64,000 bases of DNA from Gautieria morchelliformis (Eukaryota; Basidiomycota; Agaricomycetes; Gomphales; Gomphaceae). The first letter of the stretch is position 1. Each line of letters opens with the position of its first letter. The position numbers and the translations under genes were made by a program. The notes below the pieces were generated by a model. It was not told where the DNA came from. It did not search any database and saw nothing but the letters and a program-made list of their open reading frames with translations. This document shows positions 53,891-62,469 of the stretch, piece after piece. The DNA is taken from positions 1-64,000 of the forward strand of contig WHVA01000063.1 in the NCBI GenBank assembly GCA_015179125.1. The letters run 5' to 3'.

Positions 53891-55899
53891 TCACATTGTA
53901 CTTGACAGCGACGGCACCGAGGCACAACGCGGGACCCGGCGGCTGTTGCCTAGCACCCGAGTACTTGCAGAAGCGCCGACGACACCATGCAATACACCCC
54001 GATTGTGGAAAATGACTAAATCTTTCTCGGGCCTATAGTTAGGCATGAGATGGACTGATAGCTGAAGCCTGAAGAAAGCTCACCAGTCATGTGGATAAAC
54101 CAACTGACATCAGCACGTGAGATGCAGTAATTCTGGCATGCAATCAGAAGCAGCACTCACATCTGGAGCAATACCTGGTCGCTGCATTTCATACAATATT
54201 CCCCTGACGTCAGCCAGATCCGTCAAATGTGCTCCATCAGGGTACAGGGCTCCTTCCTTGCTTTTGCTCCCAGGAATGGCATCAACAAAAATTTCAGAGA
54301 CACTGCAGGGATGCACTTGAAAATGGAGGGCCCCTGTGATCGGATTTTTCAGACCTGAATATCCCGACTGGTTAGTGGCACCCAACATATACGATAAATG
54401 CGAGGCGAACCATAGGAAAGGTCTTAATCCTAACTTCTTCCCACTCAGGAAGTTCAGACAGGGGGGGCTCGAGTCCCTCGGATTCGATGCCAAGTCCTGT
54501 CGGGAGTGCGCGGGCTGGCGCCATCCAAACGTAAGGATGAGGAGCATATCGAACGCGAGAACGAATCGCAAGAGACTTGAGACGCGGTGGCAAAATATTG
54601 AAGGTATTAATCCCAGAAGTGACTAATGCGTAGCCGGATATGACTTGAGCATTAGCTGCCGCAGGACACTAACATGAAGATGCTACTTGCACACTGTTGT
54701 TCCCAAAGGGACAGGTAACTCAGCACCTGTGCCATCATCATATCTTACTATTGTTGGGTGCATATGTGCACCAGGCTCCAAACCTAACATTTCTGTTGTT
54801 ATTTCTTTCGATTTTGACCTGAACTATGCTGACATTCATTCTATGCCTTTCACAATTTTCTTTGATTTTTTCGAGGCTGTATTACTACTCCTTTTCATGT
54901 TCTGTCCAACCGACCCTTTGTGGGTGCTTGTGGACAAGTTTCCTTTTTGAGCTGCGGCTGTTCACTAACGTGCTACGTTCTATGGGCGCTTAGCACGGCA
55001 CACCAGTGCCTCAAGGGCGCTTAAGTGCCGGAACTTCGTATATGCGAGTGAAACAAGCCCATGCGCAGCCTCCCCTCCTCAGTGTTGACTATCACTGAGG
55101 AGGTGAGTTTAATAGTGTACTTTCATAGTATGAAACTGAAAAAACATGTAGAACATTAAATAGGTAGCATTCCTTTATATTACTAGTGTTGACTATCACT
55201 GAGGAGAACATTAAATAGTTTACTAATCTCCTGCAAGTCCCACCGTTCATATCTGGCATATAACTTCCTACTTGCCCAAACCGAGTTACTACAACTATTT
55301 GAGGAGGGCCTTGGGGAACGTTTAGAGCGTAAAGTGTCGTTGCCTTTGGCCTGTACATCATATCATGAGTATAAGCTAAGGACTTTCGCAGTCAAAACAC
55401 ACGGTGAAAGATCATAAAGCGCAGCATCAATATGCCTATGGAGTATCAGTTGACGAGAGACGGAACATTGCTTGCTTGACACTGACCAACGGTAAAATTG
55501 GGTAAAACCTTTTGCCTCGTCCTCCTCAGAAATAGCAGTCTTATGGAACATCCGATGATGTGGATGCTTCAGCTTCGCCTGAACGAGAATGTGTAGATAC
55601 GTTAAGGTCTCAATAAGACAAACAAACCTCGTCCAAGCCTTCATGATTATAGACGATCCCATTGCCAATGAGTTGTACTTGGGGGACGCGGGGAATAGTT
55701 TTGATGTCCGGATGTAAAATTGACTTTTTCGTGTTTCCAGTTTTGTTGTTTCCATGACCGTAACTCTCCGAGGCTGGGTCAAACGCCTGAGATAGGCTCA
55801 AAAAGATCCAAATATTGATTGAAAATGCTGTGGTTCACCTTGGTCAGTGCATGACGCGCTGTTGTTTGCTCCCCTATCAATCCCCGGTATCCCCGCCAT
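53891..55899 (-). pseudogene. TauD/TfdA-type 2-oxoglutarate dioxygenase, xanthine dioxygenase (XanA)-like, interrupted by a Copia LTR remnant
   Basis: From a possible ATG at 55899 the exons give IKTIPRVPQVQLIGNG, KLKHPHHRMFHKTAISEEDE, FTQFYRW joined to HIDAALYDLSPP (the iron-binding HxD), and KATTLYALNVPQGPPQI at about 55262-55335. After about 450 bp of foreign DNA the match resumes with VRYDDGTGAELPVPLGTT, NILPPRLKSLAIRSRVRYAP, HPYVWMAPARALPTGLG, KNPITGALHFQVHP, GALYPDGAHLTDLADVRGIL, YEMQRPGIAP, LVYPHDW and DLVIFHNRGVLHGVVGA (third iron ligand). The tail after that no longer follows the family, lacking the expected QCNL segment. XanA enzymes convert xanthine to uric acid. The intron around the insertion does not splice cleanly, so the gene is probably dead. 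Confidence 0.7.
54958..55233 (+). repeat. Copia LTR remnant inside the xanthine-dioxygenase-like gene
   Basis: Ordered words shared with the leader of the Copia gag element at 11.05-11.28 kb (there on the minus strand) are GGCTG, GGGCGCTTAAGTGCCGG, TATATGC, an 11-bp hairpin (CCTCCTCAGTG 55074-55084 against CACTGAGGAGG 55093-55103) and CATGTAG. The block TGTTGACTATCACTGAGGAG is repeated at about 55186, and GAACATTAAATAG is also doubled. Ends are not defined. Confidence 0.6.
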
Positions 55900-56114
55900 G
55901 CACCTGCGCTCCACGTTTCTCCCCAGGATCGTAGAGTGCTCGAAGTCTACGACTGACGATCAAGGGGAACGAATGGCGCGATCCGAGCAAAGACTGGATA
56001 TGCGACATAGAGGACCGCTAGAGCTACGAGGCGATCAGCTGTCCAAAAAATATACAGAAACAGGATGGAATACCGTCTGCTGGCCTTGCGTCCATCGCTG
56101 CAACTACTGCTGAA

Positions 56115-56470
56115 TACCGTCTGAGAAGACAACGTAAATCAGCAGCTGTTAACCACGGTCAATCAAAGCAATTGGTAAGGTTTCACACCTGAAAACAATA
56201 TCAGACAACTGTCCACACGACTGGATTGGAATTCTCACTGTGTCACTAACTCCGGACTACCGTCTGAGAAGACAATCTAAATCAGCAGCTGTTAATCAAA
56301 GAATATGAGACAACAGTCCACCTCTTGGGGGTGGGGCAGGAAACCCTACACCAAATGCTGCACCTTCCCGCCCTTGAACCCTTACGCAAACGCTGATTCC
56401 TGTTAACCAAAGAATATGAGACAACAGTCCACCTGTATTGGAATTCTCATGGTGTCACTAAATCCCCTTG
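56115..56470. repeat. three degenerate copies of a 110-145-bp unit
   Basis: TACCGTCTGAGAAGACAA...TAAATCAGCAGCTGTTAA occurs at 56115 and 56258. CAAAGAATATGAGACAACAGTCC occurs at about 56297 and 56408. TTGGAATTCTCA.TGTGTCACTAA-type words occur near 56226 and 56440. Unit boundaries are blurred. Confidence 0.7.
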
Positions 56471-56639
56471 CAAACCCGGACGCAAGAAGGAGCACCATGG
56501 TAATCCACATGAGTTCCCATTCGAGGTTTGCCGTTAGGAAGCGATTCTCGACTCCGAAGGACGTCTCCGTCGCGGTACGACGCTCGCTGCGGGCATGGGC
56601 GCCTTAACGCCGTCACGCTCATCACCGGGTTCGATTATC

Positions 56640-57380
56640 CCCCCTAATATCTCTACGTTTACTTGCCAAAGCTATATATTCTCCCTTGTGTTCAAATGGA
56701 AACGGTTTGGAAAACTGGCCCGATCTCCACCCCTTCCTTTTGTTGGGGTGAAATCAGACAGGGTCAGGCCCATGAGTGTCCTTATTGTCACCTGTCACTT
56801 TTGACAGGTATCCGCTTATCCTCTATATTGTATATTCTGTTCTAACTCATCCTCTTAAGGGGAAAGACCTGGGTTCTGCTGTGGTGATGAAGGCAGTCGG
56901 TTGACAGACGTCTCCCCTTTGCCGGCTCTTCCCCCCCAATATGATGTCTTTCTCAATGACCCTGACATATCTCCCAAATCCCGTATTCTCAACCTCATAT
57001 TCTCCTTTGCATCCATGGAAACGATTGCTCAGTTTCCTGGTTGGCATGGACCTCCTGGTTTTTTTGCCATTCAAGGTCATGTTTATCACCGATTACGTCC
57101 AACAGCCACCAATTCAGCTGTCCGATGGTTGCTATATGACGGCTTTATGTGTCAAACTGCCCCTCATGCTGAATGGATGAATACTCTTCCCCCACCATGG
57201 ATTGATACATTCAAAACAGCTTTGACTCACTCCAATCCATTTGTACAGTCCCTCCAACAGTTAGCCGCCATTGACTCCACTGCTTATCCCAATGTATCGA
57301 TCTATCTTGATGATGATGGCAGCTGCAATGAGATTGCAGCTATAATTTCCTATGAAAATACTGCATCATCGCAGATTCTC
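56640..57380 (+). pseudogene. Helitron protein, N-terminal fragment
   Basis: The frame contains GEIRQGQAHECPYCHLSLLTG, then an intron from about 56808 (GTATCC to CTTAAG) that joins to ERPGFCCGDEGSRLTDVSPL, PALPPQYD, SRILNLIFSFASME, GPPGFFAIQGHVYHRLRP, AVRWLLYDGFM, LPPPWIDTFKTALTHSNPFV and [14 protein letters not shown]. This is the zinc-finger and N-terminal region that precedes the Rep and helicase domains in fungal Helitron proteins. It ends near 57370-57400 at the border with a Gypsy fragment; no replication initiator HUH motif or helicase remains. The element is dead. Confidence 0.8.
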
Positions 57381-58598
57381 TTCATCGTGCCCGGGAGGGT
57401 AGTTTGGAACGTAATACTGCCCAATACCCAGTCAATCAACGGATTGTAGCAGGTGAGCCAGTTGTGTCCGAGAACTACCAAAACAGATGAATCAAGGGGG
57501 GTGACATAAAAGTCTACGGAATGGGTGTGACCATCAGGGAAACAGATAGGTAGCTCTACAGCTTCAGTAATTACCAAATTTGTACTACCCTCAAACAAAC
57601 GGAGAGGGATCGGATCTATGGATCAGGTTTTCAGGCTATTTCTACTTACAAAAACTGATTCAATGAAACAATGAGTAGAACCGGAATCTACTAGGGCTTT
57701 AAACTTTTGGTTGGGGAACAGAGACGAGGATAAACTAACTACAAGAGAATTCTGGGAACAGAGAGCAGAAGCATTGATTCTTACCTCCCCCAATGCGCAA
57801 GCCGAGTCAATGTGACCCTCGGTATGCACGGAGGCCGTAGGGCTGCTGACTATTTTTTTGCGCCTGAAGCCGAGCTATCGGCTTTGTCATCGGATGTCTT
57901 CCTGTCAGAAGCCATGGCTGCCCGGGCCGACGTGGCTCTCGGGCACTCCTTCGCACGGTGGCCACTCTGCGCACATACTAAGCAGAGGTTGTTATCCATG
58001 CGGCGCTGGCGTTCTGCAGGCGTGAGTTTGCCGTCCTTGCCGAGTCTGTCCAGTTCAGGTTTTTTCTGACCCTCGGACTGATTATTCCCTTTCGGCTTGT
58101 CCTTGCCTTTGCCTTGGTTATTACCGGCATTGGCGTTAGAGTTGCCGGAACCTTGACCTTGTTGTCGGTCATTGTTCTGGGAGCCTCGGTTTTGGTTGGC
58201 CGACTTGTCGTTCTTGGCCTCTGGTTTGGGAGTGGAATGAGTCTTGCTAGAGAGTTCACCACAATGTTCCCAATACCTTTGGTCGATTTTCTGAATGAGG
58301 TCTCGGAGGTCGTCAAGGGTTCGGGGTTTGTCAAAATGCACCATTTTGTCCTTGATTCGCTTTGGCAAAGCCAAGTAGGCTCAGCAATGCAAAGCTGAAT
58401 CATTACACTGAAGGACGGATGTGAGTCTGTAGAATTCGACGAAAAACCGAGTTGCCTTGTGGTTATCCTTCATGACCAAATTCTCGAGCTCAATTTTGGC
58501 ATCTGCAACTTGATCATAGGGACCGAAATTCAGGTAGAGCTCTTCCGTGAATGTGGTATAATCTGAAGCCCATGTGGGTTCGTGTAAAGATATCTATC
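57350..58598 (-). pseudogene. Gypsy gag-protease fragment (second family)
   Basis: On the minus strand the gag part reads YTTFTEELYLNFGPYDQVAD, LPKRIKDKMVHFDKPRTLDD, a Lys/Asn/Gln-rich linker and the zinc knuckle CLVCAQSGHRAKEC. After a one-base shift near 57840 the retropepsin part follows: LGEVRINASALCSQNSLVVS, KALVDSGSTHCFIESVFV, TGA at 57623-57625, then [16 protein letters not shown] and [16 protein letters not shown]. The gag N-terminus is missing beyond about 58598 and reverse transcriptase is missing beyond about 57370. The order and spacing fit a Ty3/Gypsy chromovirus distinct from the one at 18-24 kb. Confidence 0.88.
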
Positions 58599-58831
58599 TT
58601 AAGCCTCAGGTCACAAGAGCACGACAGAACTTGACCAATGTGTGGTATTCTGATGCTACGTAGTGACAGTGTAAGGGTAAGATGCGATGGGGGCCGCTGG
58701 CCGGTTCCCACGCATAAACTATACAGTGGGTCCCTAAGGGGCCCACTGGGATTATGTAATAACTAATGTACATGTAGATACACGGGTTATTTATACCCTC
58801 CCCCTCTATAGATAACTATAGGGGTTAACTA
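58599..58831 (-). other. polypurine-tract-like and possible LTR sequence after the extra ORF
   Basis: On the minus strand the ORF stop is followed within about 25-40 nt by AGAGGGGGAGGG (about 58796-58807), then TATAAATAACC. A purine tract in this place is what marks the start of a 3' LTR, although the next bases do not read TG. Confidence 0.4.
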
Positions 58832-60640
58832 CTACTCATAGAGGTCGTCCATGAGGGAGTCCTCTAGAGTGGCCGATACGACGACGTCGTCGTCGTACAG
58901 GGCTGGACGAGCACGTGACTCCTCCGGGGGCACCTCCGCGTCATCGGTGGTGATTGGGTGAGGCTGGTCGGCCTCACCACTAGCGGCGGTCTCCGCTTGG
59001 GTGCTGGGGCCCGTGTCCTCGCGGAGCATGGCCTCAACGGCCGGGTCCTCCATTTGAGGAGGGGGCCGGAAGTGCGCCAGCTCTTGGTCGAGCTGAGCGT
59101 GAGTGAGGGGTCACGGCACCGCGGCCCTCACAGGGCTGGTCTCGATGACCTTTTGTTGGCCTTCACGGGCGGCGGCGCTGAATGCCGCGCCGGTGATGCT
59201 GCGCTGAACGTAATGTTCAATGCATGCCGCTCGCTCGCGAGTGACTCCCGTGTAGCGGGCCAACCATCTCGCGATCTCCACGAGTGGGATGTCGGGGCCG
59301 GCTCGGCCCTCCACAGGGAATGGGCCCATGATTGAGAGCTGCAGGGTGGTGCTCTGAGGCATCAGCACTTCCCTGGCGTCGACGAGGCTCGACCATTGAT
59401 CCGTCGAGCCGAAGAGGTCGAGTAGCCTCGCCCTGAGCGGTGATGTGACCCCTTTGACCCGGGGCGCAAGGGCCTTCAACCACATCCAGACGTCCATGTC
59501 GTCTAGGTTGAAGGTGCCATCCGCGTTGTCGCGGATGGTGGAGGGGATTCCTTCAGGGTTGTGTATCCAACCCTTTAGAATGGCCGCGATGTTGTGCGGG
59601 GTACCGCCCGCTATCACGAGACAATCCCTTTTGGGATTGCAAGCGCGTTGTTCACGCTCGATGCGTTTGAATACGCCGATCATCTCGCGCGTACGCGCGA
59701 GCTGCGGCGTTTCTTTTGCCCGCGCTATGAGTTCGACGAAGCGTGGGTCGTCGAGCGGGCAGACGTCGTACCATTGAGTACGACGCTGTTGGGCCTTTCC
59801 TACTGGTCGTGGTAGGAGGCCCGTCTCGGAGATCGGTGGATCTCCGAGTGGGATGATCAGTCCCTCCCCCAGGTAGGGAGGGTGAACTGTCCCCGCCAGC
59901 GGAGGTAGGGCCACGCCAGGCCCGATGTACTGGGCCTCGACCTGTGCTAACCGCCGCTGAAGGGCGGGGTCGTTGATGGTGTGCGACGATGACGCCGCTA
60001 GGTAAGCGCTGATTGCACTTTCCTTCGCAATGGCTAGCCCATTGACGGTGTGGAGGGAGCCGCGCAATTTCTTGCGCTTTTTCTTTGGCTGCTCTGCCAG
60101 CCGCTGTGCCCGTTTGGGGTTGTACGTCTTCCAGACGGATGAGTCGGACTCCCATCCATCTGGGACGCCGTACGCAGAGTCGGAAGGTACACTCTGCCCT
60201 TCCGTCGTCGTCGTGGTCAGAGTCGGCGCCGACAATCGGGACGCTAGCCCCGATGTTGCGCGCGCCGGCAACGGCGCCGTCGCGTGAGGTGAAGATGGCC
60301 CGGCCACTGGGTCCGTGGCCGGGTCATGTCGCGGCCTTTTTGAGGCAGCGTGGACCAGGGTAACCTGGAGCTGGGCTGCACTCAGCTGCTGCTCCAGTTC
60401 CTTGATCCTGGCGCGCTCGGTTACGAGCGCGTCGTCGCGGTCCTCGACCGCGCGTTCTAGCTCCTTGACCTCTTTTTTGAGGTCGTGGACGTCCCGGAGG
60501 GGCTCTTCTCGCACGTCGCGTGCGATGCCCCTTGGGAGCCATCCCCAAGCTGCATCGACGGCATCACCGATGTCTTCATCCCGCAATTTGACCTTGCGGG
60601 TGCCGGTCGTGGCCCTAAGGTGCGCGGCGTAGTCCACGCA
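58832..60640 (-). pseudogene. extra ORF downstream of a chromoviral pol: coiled-coil protein of unknown function, main part
   Basis: The minus strand encodes CVDYAAHLRATTGTRKVKLR, a coiled coil (DLKKEVKELERAVEDRDDAL, ERARIKELEQQLSAAQLQ), a Ser/Thr/Pro linker, a basic KKKRKKLR run, and a globular part (TQWYDVCPLDDPRFVELIAR, DCLVIAGGTPHNIAAILKGW, TFNLDDMDVWMWLKALAPRV, IARWLARYTGVTRERAAC). A TGA at 59111-59113 is followed in the same frame by PLTHAQLDQELAHFRPPPQM and an acidic tail (YDDDVVVSATLEDSLMDDLY) to 58832. No domain is recognised. The frame has no ATG at its right end because a solo LTR starts at 60641; its beginning lies beyond that element at about 62.17-62.35 kb. It could be a displaced gag-like protein or an added ORF. 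Confidence 0.65.
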
Positions 60641-62168
60641 TGTTTTGGAACCCTTCAAGACTTTGGTGTTATTGCTAACGCCTCTGTCTATCAGAACGTG
60701 TCGTTTACACGACTAGTAGAATACCAATTCAATGCAGCAGCACAACTCTGGAAATAATTTAATATTTGTACCTTGGTTGCAATCTGTGTAATAACTAGTC
60801 CAAGTTATTACAGGTAGAAGGCAATGCGTTTCTTAGCTGCACTGAACAATAAACTAAAAGAGTGTGTAGGTTCAAGGACACTATCGGGGTCCAAGAGTAT
60901 TCCTTTTAATAAAGAGGGAATAGGCTCCACAGGAGAGTTTGTAAGTGGATTGGGTCGACCAACGTCAATGCACTGCAATAACGAGAGAGTAATGTGAAGT
61001 GGCTTTCGCGCACAACTTGACTTGACTTGTGAAAGTCACTGAACAGGAAAATCAACTGAACAGCTCGTCTCGGGTATTGGAGTGCTAATTGACAAGAAAA
61101 TCGATTGCCAACCTCACTCTGTAGAGTTTCACCCAGCGTGTTAGGCTAAGTGGCTAAGCAGTAAAGCAACTACTTAACTAAGAATAGTTACTCTAAGCAA
61201 GAGTAGTATTCTAGTTTGGGGAACTTAGGTAAGATGTGCAAGTCACACAAGCTGTGTAGGATAGAAGATGGGTAGATTGATTGCTCAAAGGGCAGGCAAA
61301 GGGCCTCCTTTTATATTGTAATGTACAGGAGCTTAGTAAGCAGGTAGAACCTTCTATCTATTAATGGAATGGGAGAAGAAGCTTGTGGAAGATGGAAGAA
61401 AGGGTTGGAAGAAACTGGCTGTTTCCAGGGGACTCTACCATGCTTCCTACCAATCAGAGCTTGATTTGTCAGGAATGACTCACTGAAAAGGGTCATGTGC
61501 CATAGCACAGCTTGGCTGAGTCATGTACTCCTGACTCACCAAGTTGTGCCTGGATTGGTTGAGTCATTGAGGCTGTATCTCCAGATAACCATGTATTTGG
61601 CACTCAGAAGCTGAGTAAGCAGTTCTGAGCCAATTAGGGCTCTGTAGCCATGATTACTAAGAGCACTGCTTAGCACAGCTGGGAATAGCCTGGTACAGCC
61701 CAGTTGTCATGACTGACCATGATCCCCATTGTTTGGTGAAGCCAAACAGGCTGCACAGTTGCTATGGCTGCATATAGCAACTGTTTGGGACTCAGCTGGA
61801 AATACTGAGTGAGCCATCCTGCCGGACTTGTGGGTGCTTGGGTGACCATAAGTCCGAAAATGCGGCCACCGCCGAGGTGCCCGGCGGAGTTTGAAATAGA
61901 GCGCCGAGAACAGAGTTGTGGGTGCTAGAGGATCCACAACTCTGTAATGACAGAAAAATGGTAGTTTGAGCCATGGAGACTTTGGAAAAATAAGGAAAAA
62001 TATGAGTTGACTAGAGGAATGTTTGAAAAGCCTTTCCCCAGTTATATTAACAGCATACAGATACTGTTAATTCCTCAAATGTGTTTTTACATGTTGTCAA
62101 GACAAAAAGAAAAGACTAGGGCTGGTTGAGCAGCCTTCCTTGGCTGGTTGAACAGCCGTTCCCCTACA
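60641..62168 (-). mobile_element. 1528-bp solo LTR nested in the extra ORF
   Basis: The unit runs TGTAGGGGAACGG...CCAAAACA on the minus strand, that is TG..CA ends. It is flanked by near-identical 5-mers (minus strand TGCGC before, TGCGT after), as expected for a 5-bp target duplication with one change. A TATAAAAGG box on the minus strand (about 61307-61316) fits LTR promoter position. No coding sequence is found inside. Removing the unit with one flank copy rejoins an open frame reading DSAT-CVDYAAHL. Confidence 0.7.
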
Positions 62169-62346
62169 GCGCACGTTGCGCTATCGTCCGGGTGGACGAT
62201 GGCGAGGCGTCCTCCCATCCCACGATCATCCAGTGCTCCTGGTCTATCGGAGCACGGAGAATGTCAGCGGCCCCTTGTCTCGGGGCCGTTGTTCGCGTTG
62301 TGGACGTTGACGGGTCAACGTCCATCCCATCTTTGGGGGGCATCAT
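62169..62346 (-). pseudogene. 5' part of the extra ORF
   Basis: ATGATG at 62346 begins MMPPKDGMDVDPSTSTTR, only about 120 nt after the chromodomain stop of the upstream pol. This frame and the one that joins the main part of the ORF across the solo LTR differ, so a frame change between about 62200 and 62280 must be assumed. Confidence 0.4.
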
Positions 62347-62469
62347 CTTCGTGGGTAGATGATGGTGGTGGTTGCTTCCAAGAAGCGATGCGCCCTCGGA
62401 AAGATCCGAGGTGAAAATTTAACCGCGCCGTGGCCGGCGCCTCACGTGGTCTGCACGTGACAGACACGT

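Noticed and set aside
56595..56660. tRNA B-box-like GGGTTCGATTATCC
   Set aside because: No acceptor stem or A-box can be placed at the correct distance.
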